From Tillus elongatus (Eukaryota > Arthropoda > Insecta > Coleoptera > Cleridae), in NCBI GenBank assembly GCA_964006375.1, contig OZ023262.1:196976778-197040777 (forward strand): a stretch of 64,000 nt of DNA, read 5' to 3'. Below, one piece after another: positions 46,966 through 61,734 of this stretch. Both the position numbers and the translations under genes were made by a program. Each line of letters starts with the position of its first letter. Position 1 is the stretch's first letter. The notes under the pieces are model-generated. The model was given only the letters and a program-made list of their open reading frames with translations, had not been told where the DNA came from and made no database searches.

Positions 46966-47364
46966 TGCCCATTTTGTCTCGAGGATACAGTCTTGGGAGA
47001 TGGATATTCTGCCATACTGCTTCACCATAACTTCTACCCTTTGGCCTTTACATATGATTGCAATTCTAGATTCTCGTGGGTTGATGAAGATCCATGAGTT
47101 TCTAGTGTAAAGTTGCTTCCAGATTGTCTACTTGACTTTCTGGTGATGGATTGGACACGTAATTTTGTCTTCCCTCTGCTATATCTCATCCATTATGCAG
47201 TTGTGGTTGCTTTCCATGCTTCTTACCATGGCTGGGGAACACACATCTAGCTTCTTGGAGATTGGGATGCTGCTTGCGAGTTCATTGTCGGTTATCTCTG
47301 TCCTTGTGAAGTAACTGAATAGATGATTTGAAGAATTGTTTCTGCTTTGCTTGCAGAGCTCTTC

Positions 47365-47673
47365 CTACTCCACAAGATCCAGCCTCGCCGACCCTGAGTC
47401 CTTTTGAGTGTTTTTTTCCTTTAAACTTGCCTTGATTTGACTACGCAGCAGCCATTGTTTGGTTGATACCATGTGCCCTGCATGTACTCTCTCCTTAAAT
47501 TTCCATTTAAACCTATGCTTCAATCGGCGAACATGTGCCTTATACTCAGCGTCCCAATAATCTTGCTGAGTGTGTTTTGTTCGTGAGCCTCCCATTATTG
47601 TCGGATGGACCTTGTATAATATGTGGCCTCTGCCCATTTTAGCTCGTACCTGAATCTGTCCTGCATACTCCAC
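47365..47673 (-). CDS. Gag-like frame of the LTR element, unclassified
   Basis: 102 codons, very basic (HVRRLKHRFKWKFKERVHAG). No zinc knuckle seen and I do not recognise the family; it is the longest internal frame on the element's strand after 48023-48325. It could be gag remains or chance. Confidence 0.35.
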   Translation of the reverse strand: MEYAGQIQVRAKMGRGHILYKVHPTIMGGSRTKHTQQDYWDAEYKAHVRRLKHRFKWKFKERVHAGHMVSTKQWLLRSQIKASLKEKNTQKDSGSARLDLVE

Positions 47674-48022
47674 TCCAGTGTGTGTAAATACCTGGGTGGT
47701 TGTACTTCTTCCTGTTCACAATTTACCCATGAACTGTTTTGCTATTTCTTCTTGGAAAGCATCGGTCAAACCATGAGTTTTTACTTTTGATGTTGTTGCT
47801 GTTTCTTCCCACATTGGTATTATTATTCCATTAATTATTGGACTAACCTGAATACCTGTCTTCTGCCTGGTAGCGGGTACTACTTCGTCTCACCTTGGTA
47901 AATTTATTCATAATTTGTGAATTTTCAGCTTGGCCCCTGAATAGTGGTGTGTTTGTTTCTTAATTGCTCTTTTCAGCTTGACCATGGCGGTATCGTACTA
48001 TTGGCTTGGCGTCAAATGAGCT

Positions 48023-48325
48023 TCATCTAGAGTTTCTGATTGTTATTCTATTTATATCCATTATGTTGTCTTCTATTTTTTTCCATTGCATATCTAATAT
48101 TTCTATCATGATTTTATACTTGATAAGTATAGTGTTATTGTCCATCCTTTCTGCTTCTTCTATTTTTTTCCATTGCATATCTAATATTTCTATCATGATT
48201 TTATACTTGATAAGTATAGTGTTATTGTCCATCCTTTCTGCTTCTTCTAATTTTAGGATAAATCGTTTCACCCATACTTTTAGTTCTCTCGAACGTCTTG
48301 TGCTTTTTATTTTTAGTTCCTCCAT
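48023..48325 (-). CDS. Gag N-terminal-like coiled-coil frame with internal duplication
   Basis: 100 codons from ATG 48323-48325. Highly charged and helical (ELKVWVKRFILKLEEAERMD), resembling the coiled N-terminal region of BEL/Pao or Gypsy gag. An 87-bp tandem duplication (48068-48241) repeats 29 residues (DNNTILIKYKIMIEILDM block) exactly in frame. It lies soon after the leader, as gag should. Confidence 0.45.
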   Translation of the reverse strand: MEELKIKSTRRSRELKVWVKRFILKLEEAERMDNNTILIKYKIMIEILDMQWKKIEEAERMDNNTILIKYKIMIEILDMQWKKIEDNIMDINRITIRNSR

Positions 48326-48419
48326 TGTGCTTCCTTAATTGTATTTGGTTTAATGAATATTTGTAGTTTTTTTGTTACCTTGTCTGATGCCTAGTTCTTT
48401 CATGATTTGGTTTATTGGT

Positions 48420-48790
48420 CGCTTGTGACCTATGTTTTGCCTTTAACCCTGTATTGGTGCTTTTTGTGGACGCTTGTGTCCTTGATTGCTTTGATTACTT
48501 TGAATTTGACCCTGTATAGGTGCTCTGCTTCAACCGGACCTTGTATTGGTGCTTTGCATTTGAAACTAACCTTGTATGGGGGCTTTTCTGGACGCTTGTG
48601 TCCTTAATTACTTTGAATTTGACCCTGTATAGGTGCTCTGCTTCAAACTGACCTTGTATTGGTGCTTTGTTTTTGAAACTGAACTTGTATGGGTGGTTTT
48701 CTGGACGCTTGTGTCCTATATTTGCTTTGGATTTGGACGCTTCTGTCCTTTATTTGCTTTGGATTTGGACGCTTCTGTCCTATATTTGCT
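48420..48790. repeat. Tandem repeats in LTR element leader
   Basis: Unit of about 113-122 bp marked by GGACGCTTGTGTCC at 48468, 48590 and 48703, followed by shorter GGATTTGGACGCTTCTGTCC units. Confidence 0.85.
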
Positions 48791-48933
48791 TTGACCTAAA
48801 ATAAAGAAGGTATTTGAGACTTGGGTTAAAGGATGTTTAATAAGGATAATTGATTTAAATGAGGAATTTTAGTGCTCATTGTATCACCAACGGCACTGGT
48901 TACTTTTTCGTCGAAGGACCTTGTTCTTCAACT

Positions 48934-48951
48934 GTTGGCTTCGAAGGACCA
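48934..48951 (-). other. Primer-binding site
   Basis: TGGTCCTTCGAAGCC directly abuts the 5' LTR on minus strand; TGG pairs with a tRNA CCA end. The tRNA species was not identified. Confidence 0.6.
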
Positions 48952-49510
48952 TGTTAAGGGAGCGGAGGATAATTAGGGAATAACTTTTTGAACTAGATGA
49001 TTTTGACATGGTAACGATGTAATAAATTTTAATAGATAAAATAAAATTCAACAATTCTTACAAATAATTTAACTAAATGAATTTAAAACCGACAAAATCT
49101 TTACATAATGAAATCTTAATTAAAAGTCTCTGATATTATTCTCTACATTTTCAAATCAAAAGTCTCTGATATTATTCTCTACATTTTCAAAGCAAAAGTC
49201 TCGCTAATGTTTATCAACAACATTACTTATAACCTTGCTTGGTCTACATAAATCAGAAATTACAAACCTCATAAGTCAGCATTCCTTATACTGTACTCTG
49301 CAATTCCAAGTTGCTTATTATTTATCTAAACATGTAATGTAATATTTCATTGCCAATAATTATGATACTTATGTGACCTACTTAATATATATGAATTATT
49401 TTAATTTGTGGTAGCCAATTTTCGTAGAAATATTATAATATAAAAATAATACTAAAATATATTTTCATGATTAGGAATGCCCTCTTGGATAGTTTTCTGT
49501 TCTATGAACA
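48952..49510 (-). repeat. 5' LTR (minus orientation)
   Basis: 559 bp partner of 46143-46699. Confidence 0.85.
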
Positions 49511-49514
49511 AATT

Positions 49515-49800
49515 TTTTGCCTCTTCTTGCTACAACATTCAAAAATTGTCTACATATTGCCCAGCACAATACTGGTTTGTTTATTTACATTTTTATATGC
49601 AATCACCTCGCCTTTCATAGCAATCAATAACTTATCCCCATTTTATTATCATAAAATTATCTTTATCACATCAAATGAATTTATTCTCTTTATTAAAACT
49701 CTTTTAAATTAGTTAACTCTCATCTGACAAATAACAAAGTCAACACACTGTTCTTCAGCTTGATAACATTTCAGCTAATGTAGCATATCACCCACTGAAA
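49515..49800 (-). pseudogene. LINE ORF1 relic, part 2 (upstream side)
   Basis: Continues the relic interrupted by the LTR element; minus-strand reading next to the junction is CSKKRQK. Beyond about 49700 nothing certain. Confidence 0.4.
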
Positions 49801-50378
49801 ACCAGCCAGAAACACCCCACCCAGATATCAAAATTGGTTTTTAACAGATGCGGAAGGAAGCAATAAAACGTGATATTTTAGACCTTTTCTACTTTGACAG
49901 AATGTTATGAAAAATGAAAAAAATGATAGCTAGTGTCGGTTTTTGATATTAAAACTTTCTCTTGGCTCTTAGATCTGGAACAGGTAGGACGCTTATAAAA
50001 ATGTTCCCATGAAATTCAGTTTAAAACCCGAAATAAATTTATAAAATTTGTCCAAAATGGTGACAATTTAGGTTGGTTATATATGTATGAATTACTGATG
50101 TATTTTAAAACAGTTTTTAAATGGGTAAATACTTACATTTTTAAAGTACCTAAATGAATAGGTCTATATAAAAAGCCAAGTTATATAAGTCGATTTATCT
50201 TGTAAAGTGCATAACCAGAGTGTCTTAAAACAAGTATGAAGGAGTATAATTATATATAATATAATTATGTATAACATAACCACAAGGTTACTTGTCGTTT
50301 GGTGTTCTTATAAATAGAAAATGGGAGTGAACTGGAGGATCAGAGGAAGATGCAGAAGGAAACGATGAAGATTTTAAG
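49801..50378. other. No gene recognised
   Basis: AT-rich intron DNA. Confidence 0.3.
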
Positions 50379-50381
50379 GTA

Positions 50382-51197
50382 CAGGGTTTTCATTCATTCC
50401 CGAACCCCACGTGACCACTTAAGTTAGGCAACCTGGCATACACAGTTGTACAACCTGAATTAATGAAATCCCTAAGATGCCAGTCTTGTCTGATATTTCC
50501 TTTGGGGTTTTATAAAAAATATAAAAATTATAATAAGTTGAAACAGTAAATGTCTTAAATGTATGTATTATTTAGTATTTTTAACAGCAAGTATGTTCAT
50601 GTATGGTTTACTGTTATTGAATGTTAAAAAAAATAAATTAAAAACAATAAAATATTACTTTTATTTTGTATAGATATCAAAATTTTGTAATGTACGTAAA
50701 CAAATTGAGGTCCGATTATTTAAACTTCTAATTTACAGTTTTAGGAATGTGTATTGTGTAACATGTAACAAATATGTATCTGTTTGGGCAGATTACCGAC
50801 GAACAGATTTGGTAGGGCTTCGTTCCATGCGATGTCAAATATCGTCAACAACATAACCTTAACATACCTACACTTTTAACTTACGTAAAAACGCAATGAA
50901 AATGCTAAGTTTTGATAAAAACTGTTTATTTTTATTGCCCAACAGATAGAAAATTATTTAAAGAAGGTAAACACTGGTCGAACTTGGAAAATGCACAATA
51001 TACATACAAAATAACCGTCAAAAGGGAATTGAGCGCCAATGGACTGAACTGTCAATTGTCAATTGATTTAGTAACTTTAGGGTCTCTAGTCAAGTGGTTT
51101 TTTGGTTACTTTTTAACTGCCAACTCATAAAATCATATTCCACTAAGAGAGAGACAGAATCCGGTCACGTGGGGTTCGGGAATTAATGAAAGCCCTG
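50382..51197. mobile_element. Non-autonomous TA-flanked transposon, 816 bp
   Basis: Ends CAGGGTTTTCATTCATTCCC and its imperfect inverse, about 37 bp each including CGAACCCCACGTGACC, with TA outside both. The 72-codon frame inside has no transposase features. Tc1/mariner-like by termini. Confidence 0.75.
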
Positions 51198-51199
51198 TA

Positions 51200-51995
51200 T
51201 TTGTGCATATAAAACTTGTAATTTATAGTGTGATTGACAATGTATACTTCTATAAGAAGTGAAAAAAATGAAAGTTATAAAAAAAGGAATTTGTTCGTGT
51301 TTGAAAGGTAACCATTATCAAAATGATTTCACTATTGTATAGACTATATTTGTTTTATTGTTTTTCCTTCCTAAAAAGTGAAAATTATTTATGTTATTTG
51401 AAAAACCATTATAAAAACTTGTAAATTTGGTTGTCTTAAAATGCAATACATTGGTTCAAAAATTTCATAGTCAACTTAATTAGAAAAGCATCTATAATCA
51501 TAAATTTTAATAGGTCTGAAACGCAATTTCAGAAACCAAACTTTATATAGGTTTTATATGATCCCAGACCCATCGAGATGAAGTGTATGAGCTAGCCATT
51601 TTGACACAAATATAATAAAATGTGGTAGGTAAAATTATATATGTGTACGTTTTTCTGTGCTATTGTTTCAGAAGATAATATTTTAACAAACATTCTAGTT
51701 ATACACTTCTCTATGAATAAATATTTGTGATATCAAACATTGTCAAGCAAAATCCATACAGCAATATGCAATACATATTCAAAGTTCCACATTTAACATA
51801 CTTGTAACATAATAGTATAATACATATACACCAAATATTCATACATTCACCCATAAAGGGTGAAACTTTACACACATATATACATAAAAAAACTACTAAT
51901 TGACGCTCCAAAACGTGTAACAGTCGTAAATACAATAAACGTGTGCTTTTTAGAAGCTAAACTTACACAAATAAACACCACAACGAAGGGGGAAA
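51200..51995. other. No gene recognised
   Basis: AT-rich DNA leading into the TA array; frames here are short or run into the microsatellite. Confidence 0.3.
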
Positions 51996-51996
51996 T

Positions 51997-54396
<2,400 letters not shown>

Positions 54397-54399
54397 TAT

Positions 54400-54795
<396 letters not shown>

Positions 54796-55160
54796 TAACA
54801 AAGTTACTTTGCCTAATGAGTCAGCAATATCCCACCTGAGTGATTTTGGTAATGCTATTATTTTCAAGATGCTGAGCGTTCTCCAAATTTTCTTAATGGG
54901 TGTATCCTCTATTGCGTTCTCCACAAAAATTTTCTGAAACCCTTTTTTTTTTTTGGTTTTACAACTGGGGTGATTTTTTTAATTCATGTAAATTTCTAAT
55001 GTGTTAAGACTTGTAAATATGAAACACTTGTTTTTGCTGACATGGCAGTCTGCCCCACCATGGTTGCAATTTACAATGAGATTTTCTATTTTGTAATTTA
55101 TGCCCATATCAGCAGAAGTTCTGTAAAAACAATGTCGGCAACTTTTTCCTTCCAAACGGC
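54796..55160. other. Diverged repeat arm, otherwise unrecognised
   Basis: Distal part probably of the same AT-core subfamily; no coding frame. Confidence 0.3.
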
Positions 55161-55162
55161 CA

Positions 55163-55287
55163 ACTCTTTAACTCTTTTAGTGAATTTTCAATAACAAAAG
55201 TCACTAATAGAGAGGTATCGATGGCAAGACTTTTGGAAAAAATTTTCAAAAGAGCGCGATTAGGGCCCCTAGAACCCAAATCCAAGG

Positions 55288-55352
<65 letters not shown>
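55163..55352 (+). mobile_element. AT-core-related end fragment 1
   Basis: TTTTAGTGAATTTTC, reversed AGTCACTAAT, GAGCGCGATTAGGGCCCCTA, CCAAGGTCAGTTT, then (AT)n 55295-55351: the first 130 bp of an AT-core element, diverged, then truncated. Confidence 0.6.
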
Positions 55353-55355
<3 letters not shown>

Positions 55356-55555
55356 GTCTATTATTTAGTTTATAGTGATATATGTTTCTAATATACTCAG
55401 CATAAATCCCATACAGGTACTTTAATACTATGGAGCTATCTGTGCATCAATGCTGAAAGATAATAATGTCTGTCCTATCCTCTGCTAGCCCGAATAATAG
55501 ATGAGCTAGCACGAGGGAAACGCAGACAACAAATATTTTTTTTCGTTTTTTTTTC

Positions 55556-55800
<245 letters not shown>

Positions 55801-56860
55801 TAACTTTTGTATTATTAATTAGATTTTGATAAACGAAATATCAAAAGATATAAGATGGAAAACTATAAATGCTGTGAAAATTGTTTTCTATGTCACCTGA
55901 CCAAGGCCTACTAATGCAATTTTTCAACCAATAACTCAACAATACTTCACTAATCGGAACAAAATTTGGCAATTCTCTTCATTTTTGTTAATAGCTTGGA
56001 TGAGTTCGTTAGACAGTTTAGACACTCAAAATACTTTTACAAAAATGCGAAAAACTTTTAAAAAACGCAATATATTTTAGATTACTATAAGTATGAAAAC
56101 TTTACATGCACATAGATATCGTATAAGTGGTCCCTTCTACCAAATTTGAACTCAATTGGTTCAGTAAATGTTGAGTTATAACTAAATAAAAAATAATTTA
56201 CGATATGTCCTGAAATCAGTGCCTACAATGTTAGACAAGATCAGACCTATATCAGGGTCACGTTGCCATTGCAAACAAAAGTCCCAAATCAAACTTCAAA
56301 CAAACAGGTTACAAAAATATGAACAATAAATAATCAGCGGGGTTGCCATTTGCCAGAACTCTGATCTGAATCTGAAGATATCAGGAAAATGTACAGTACT
56401 AAATAAAATTTTTAATGGAAGTGATTCAATTTGTTTAAGGGCAATCTAGAACTACTTTTATTATGTATAAATATTAAGCTTCCCATTCTTCACAGTATTT
56501 AACAGCCATCTCCTTCTCCTAGTGTACTCTGACAACACCTCGAAATCAGCTTTGCTAATCCGCTAATACCTTATTGAATGTAGAACAACTACCTATATTC
56601 TAAGGTTAATGTTAATACAAATAGGTAAATAATCACCTAACTATTAATTTTAACCTAACTTGAACAAATGACTCCGCTGCCGACTGTGACTATAGTATAT
56701 TATGATTCTAACATCCAATCAAACAAATAAAGTAATCGTTAAATCAAGCTGTGTGCATCAGATGCAGATTCTTAATGCATGTAGGTACTGTATTACCAAA
56801 GCGAAACAAAACTTTTTCGAGAAGAAATATACTCAACCTCAAACTAATACAGTAAGTACT
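55801..56860. other. No gene recognised
   Basis: Contains an AATAACTCAACAATACTTCA..TTGGATGAGTTCGTTAGAC block (55930-56020) reminiscent of AT-core arms; remainder unrecognised. Confidence 0.3.
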
Positions 56861-56861
56861 T

Positions 56862-57331
56862 ATAAGTACACTTGGAGAAACCCAAATCACGACAACACAT
56901 ATTTTAAAGACCTTACGATCGTTTCGCCGACAACGTCAGCGTCATCAGAGGATGAAAAATTCTAAAATTAAATCGACAGCTACTGTGCATTTATATCGCA
57001 CCTAGGTAGACGAACTAATCCGAAGTAAAAATTGTAGTCAGCAGCCCATCGTTTGTCTATTGTGTCAATATTGAACGCACGAGGTCGAAGAACTACTCGT
57101 ACGAACTACCTCGTCCGTTCAATATTGACACAATAGACAAACGATTGGTCGCCGACTACAATTTTTACTTCGGATTAGTTCGTCTACCCAGGTGCGATAT
57201 AAATACACGGTAGCTGTTGATTTAATTTTAGAATTTTTCATCCTCTGATGACGCTGACGTTGTCGGCGAAGCGATCGTAAGGTCTTTAAAATATGTGTTG
57301 TGGTGATTTGGGTTTCTCCAAGTGTACTTAT
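56862..57331. mobile_element. Large foldback / hairpin element
   Basis: Two arms of about 223 bp (56862-57085 and 57107-57331) are near-perfect inverted copies around a loop of about 21 nt. Outer ends read AAGTACACTTGGAGAAACCC and its inverse. Arms include GACAACGTCAGCGTCATCAG. No protein. In the intron RNA of Fmr1 it would fold into long double-stranded RNA. Confidence 0.85.
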
Positions 57332-57597
57332 CTGTGCTCATCACATGTTCCAGTTTTCACATAGTACAGTAAGTACTTATAATATTTGGATACTTATTGT
57401 TTACTTTTAGTTTTTACTCTTTATGTAGTGTATGGAAAATTTGAAGTAAATGAAACTACATAAAATCATAAAGCCGTTTAAAATATATATGTTCAGTGTA
57501 AATTATTAAAATTTTACTTTCAAAATTTTGTGCTATGTATATTTATTTATTGTATTTTCAAGAACTGTGGATACAGCAACAGTAAATAAGCTTTGAA
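57332..57597. other. No gene recognised
   Basis: The first 30 bp (TGTGCTCATCACATGTTCC) are shared with the flank of 9449-9641; the rest is AT-rich. Confidence 0.3.
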
Positions 57598-58195
57598 AAA
57601 GGTCTGCGTGCAGGAAGTACGTTATGGTAAAAATTTCCTTAAAATATTTTAAATCCGATAACACAATTTCCCGTTAAGCAAGAATCTTCAATCTTGAACC
57701 ATAGTAAAAGCTATGTAGACGCAGCGTGGGTACTGAATTAAAGAAGAATAACATGATGAGCTTTGCGGATAACTACAAATTGGTTTTTAAAAATCTTTTT
57801 TGTTGGATTGTTTTGTAAAAACTAGTTTGATTGGGTCGACTAAAACAAAACCACCCAAGCAGTTAATAAGGAAGAAATACCTGCCATATTTATAATGTGG
57901 CAAGTACATTCCCTTTGTAAATAATACATTTTTTTCTGGAAACCTTTTGTAACTTTAATGATATTAGTAACGTAATTTTTTTAAAGACACTTGCAGATAT
58001 CTCTACCAAATTATAATTGTCTAGCTATATATAAATAAGCAATTTCTTCAAGTAATCGCTAACTGGGATCTCTAAAACCGATCTCCAATGTCCATTTAAA
58101 TTTACAGAATTAGTTAATAATATACCTTAGCAATAGTGTACAATTCTTATGAAAATTCATTACTATAATGTACTTGTTGCGCCCCGAACTTTTTT
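57598..58195 (-). mobile_element. Old copy of the GGACGCAGC-bounded sub-element
   Basis: GTCTGCGTGCAGGAAGTACGTTATGG at 57602 and TACTATAATGTACTTGTTGCGCCCCG at 58160 are diverged inverted ends. The inside shows AT-core arm words (TTTGATTGGGTCGACTAAAAC). Confidence 0.5.
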
Positions 58196-59480
58196 AAAAT
58201 GGTCTCATGGTACTAAACTGTTACTTTAAGTACACCTTTTTTTATTGCTCTGAAAGCCTTTTGATTTAACATTTTTGTGTTTAATCGCTAGATGTAATTT
58301 TGTGTTTATTGTTGAGAGTATAATATTTAAAATGATTAGCCTCTATTTTTATAACATTTTGTTGGATATGAAGACTATATTGATTTAGCATTTTTTTCTT
58401 AAAAAAATAATTATTGAATGGTACACATCTGCTAGTTAGCTGCTTATAATGTTCTCGTTCAGACCAGCCTTGAGCATCATATTCTGGGGGCAGAGCCTGA
58501 ATAGATTGAAGCATGTTTTTATATAGCTAACAATGGTTTACTTAAATTTTTTATTATTTTTCCATGATAATCATTTTTGGCATCACCTGGATCCTTGTTA
58601 TATTTTCCCTCTCCAGTTTCTTCTTGAAACATTCAGACATTCTTGATTGGATTTATGCCTGCAGAACTTCCAGGGCATCATTGGATTCATAGCCAAATGA
58701 TGTCATGTCATATAAAGGTATTTCTTGGCTGATTTGTTTTTATGAAAGGATGCCGAGCATTTCATGAAAATCCCTCTGCTATTGGGGAACCAATCTCGTA
58801 ACTGGTGGAAAAGTGTATCCATTAAAACTGATTTGTACTGGTCTTGTCACATGGTTCTCTAGACAACATAATGTGTGCCTAGGCTTGTGGAACTGATGAC
58901 AGACCATATGCTACCTTTCATTTGTTCTTCCTTTGACACACTGGTGCTTCTCAGTTAATATCTGAAATGTGGAGCAGATAATGAAAAAGTGTTATTCTGA
59001 TAAATTATTAAAGGAAAACAGGATAATAGCGAACATACATATTTCGAGTCTACTTTACTGATGTTTTAATATAATTTGGTCCATTCCAACCTCCAACCTA
59101 TCCTTGGTCATTCTGTGGGTGAATTTTGACTTTTTGACCATTGAAACCCATCTCTTAGATATTTCACCTGACAGCCAGCATTTTAAAATTTGTTCTTTAA
59201 ATCAGCATGTGACCATTTTCTGTTTGCAAGCATAATGCCCTTCAAAATTTTTTGACCCGTCTTGAGTCATCAGCTATTTCCGATCACAACAATTGGTTAG
59301 TCATCAGTTGGTCAAGAGTGAGTTTTTGAGATATTCGTTTCACATATGACTGTGAAACTTGGCAAATGGTAGCTATTTGTAGTTTAATATTATTGAAGTG
59401 TTTCGGCAGTGTTAAAATCTCTGTGACTTTCTCATTGAAATCTTTATTGTTGTCCACCCTAAAAAATAAAAAAAAAAGAG
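58196..59480 (-). pseudogene. Tc1-like transposase relic (tentative)
   Basis: Minus strand near 59460-59290: FNEKVTEILTLPKHFNN, QIATICQVSQSYVKRIS looks like an HTH. Near 58700-58620 the reading PGSSAGINPIKNV then stop then MFQEE parallels the SPDLNPIENVW motif of Tc1 transposases. The stretch between is too decayed to place other catalytic residues. It could be another DDE family. Confidence 0.4.
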
Positions 59481-59755
59481 AATTGACAATGAAAAATTTT
59501 CATCACAATTGTACTTAGGTATGTGAAAGTCCTTTATCATTATGCACAGCATACTTAGATCAGATCAGATTCATTGTGAGTGGGCTATTCCAGGTCCTAC
59601 ACCGCGACTCTAGGTTTATTGTGGCTCATATCTAATTGCTTAAATTTCACCTATCAAATCCAGCTCCCTGCAGAAGTTAATATTTTTGAGGGTAAAAGTT
59701 GGTTTGGCAGGGTCCTTTAGAGGCTTCGTCTAGACCAGTCGTCTATCAGTGTTTG
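59481..59755. other. No gene recognised
   Basis: Intron DNA between the relic and the tandem array. Confidence 0.3.
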
Positions 59756-59759
59756 ATAC

Positions 59760-60285
59760 TGTATTATACAGAGTCGTCTTGCAGGCAGCATTTAACTGTT
59801 GCCGTTTGCCTGTTTTTGAAGCTCACACTGGATGCCCCAACATCCAGGTGTAATCTGCCCCCTAAAGGTCTCAGCTCCCCGCGGGTGTGTCTAGATCCGA
59901 CACCCACCAGTGCTAGATTCAAGGCGATATCTCACACAGTCCCGCTCACGAGAATCACCCAAACGAGGTTGTTTGCCTATTTGGAAGCACACAGTTTAGG
60001 TCTCAACCCTTCAGGTGCATCTCATCCCTAGATATCTCACCTCCTCCGGGTTTGTTTGGACCCGACACTCTCCAGTGCCTGACCCAAAGCAGTGTCACTT
60101 GGATACTCACTCACAAGTAACATCTAAGCAACGTCGTTTCTCCATTTCGAAGCTCACAATGTAGGCCTCAACCTCTGGGTGTAATCCACCCTCTAGAGAT
60201 CTCAGCTCCCCAGTGGGTTTATCTGGACCCAATACCCACCGTTTGACTCCAGTTAGTCACCTCTTACGACAGGCAGATGTTATCT
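59760..60285 (+). repeat. Three-unit tandem array, about 170-180 bp per unit, GC-rich
   Basis: Each unit has GAAGC(T/A)CACA near its start, CAACC..CAGGTG, ATCTCACCTCC/ATCTCAGCTCCC, GGACCCGACAC-type and CCAGTGC words. Units start near 59815, 59976 and 60148. It ends CTCTTACGACAGGCAG, a phrase typical of arthropod LINE 3' UTRs. Confidence 0.7.
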
Positions 60286-60344
60286 TGGGCTTATTCTTTT
60301 CAACCTACTTCCATGAATATCGCAGTAAAATGAATAAATAATCA

Positions 60345-61032
60345 CTCACACTGGCGAAGCGTGGATTTTGGCTATGGGTTGAAGTTGCTTGGCTTTATTA
60401 AAAGATGTACCTCTGATTTCACCAACATCAGATCTGTTAAAATTCTTTATTTTTCTCTTGTACGTCCTCATCTTGAATATGCCTCTTCTGTATGGTCTCC
60501 CTACTATACGTGTCAGTCTTGGACAAGTACAGTGCAAGTTTTTAAAGTATCTTGCTTTCAAAAGCACTATAGTGGTATCGATGATTTACTAACATATTTT
60601 AATATCATGCCTCTTGATGTTCGACGCAAACAAAAAGACTTTTATAACATAATTAACTTCGAGGTATCTTGTCCTAACTTACTTTCTATGATCAACTTCT
60701 TTGTTCCACCAAGAGTAACTCGTTCAAAGAGTTCTTTTCTTGTCGCTTTTCATTGTACCAACTACAGTCACAACTCTTATTTAATTAGATGTTCAGTGTT
60801 GGCTAACAAATTGTCTGATGAGCTTGACTTTTTCACAAGAAAATTAGTTTTCTTAAAACAGCTGTCACTTTGTAAGTTTAGTTAATCAGTACTTAATATT
60901 TGTTGCCTATATTTTGCCTATATTGCCTATTTTTTTTTCATTTTGTCTAACTTGTAACCATTTTGTATGCTTTTATTAACTGCTTTTATTGTATTTTTCT
61001 TTTTGTAATTATTTAAAATGGGCTCCTGGCCC
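60345..61032 (+). pseudogene. LINE ORF2 C-terminal end and 3' UTR
   Basis: 60361-60885 is open for 174 codons: LLGFIKRCTSDFTNIRSVKI, YFSLVRPHLEYASSVWSPYY, then a tail ending in KQLSLCKFS. This is the standard region after RT in CR1/Jockey-type ORF2. A short UTR leads to GGGCTCCTGGCCCGTAAATAAATA. The RT core is missing, so it is a 5'-truncated insertion. Confidence 0.8.
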
Positions 61033-61182
<150 letters not shown>

Positions 61183-61730
61183 GTGAACTAATTAATTTTG
61201 TATGTTCCCTTGAAGACCGTTAAATGAATCAAATTATTTTTTAAATATGTTTCTTCTTCTGCCGGAAAGTCTGGCAATTCCAAATAATGTCCTTTATTTA
61301 AAGACGTTTGTGACTCACATGACTGTGAAATGGCAATTATAAGCATGCTGTTGAAATAAGTCTCACGTATAGCTGTGTTTTGATCTACGTTTTCCTTATG
61401 TTTAATTGCAGACAGACGTTCGCTTTCAGCGATAGTATAGTATATTCTGATATTTCCTATTTGATTAAATATAGCAGCTGCAAAGACAGGATGTGCAGAA
61501 CTTCATGCTTCTTCATTTTTGTGGTCATCTTTTTTAAACTCTCCTGCCCGAGCGCTAACTCGCACCACTCGTTTGATTAAAACAGTAAGCAATAAAAGCA
61601 AACACTTTGTTTCATTTAACACTTACTGCTAGCAACTTATATTGTGTACCACAAACTTTGAAACGGCCGCATATATTTCCCGCTCGATTTCTTTTTCTCC
61701 ATTAACAAATCAGGAGTAGGAAGTTTTTCT
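61183..61730. other. No gene recognised
   Basis: No family features in the frames here. Confidence 0.3.
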
Positions 61731-61734
61731 TAAA

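Larger units (their letters stand above)
46143..49510 (-). mobile_element. LTR retrotransposon, short, gag-like coding only
   Basis: Two direct LTRs of about 557 bp start TGTTAAGGGAGCGGAGG and end CTATGAACA; they differ at few positions. The 4-bp AATT flanks both sides (46139-46142, 49511-49514). The primer site and reading frames set the orientation as minus. The internal part is only about 2.25 kb, with no protease, RT or integrase recognised, so it is probably non-autonomous. Confidence 0.85.

Noticed and set aside
48006..48338. 110-codon plus-strand hydrophobic frame with repeat
   Set aside because: Antisense of the coiled-coil gag-like frame.
48420..48790. CRISPR-like array
   Set aside because: Units are adjacent tandem repeats of more than 100 bp without unique spacers, inside an LTR element leader of a eukaryote.
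46143..49510. Endogenous retrovirus with envelope gene
   Set aside because: No RT, integrase or envelope-like frame in the 2.25-kb interior.
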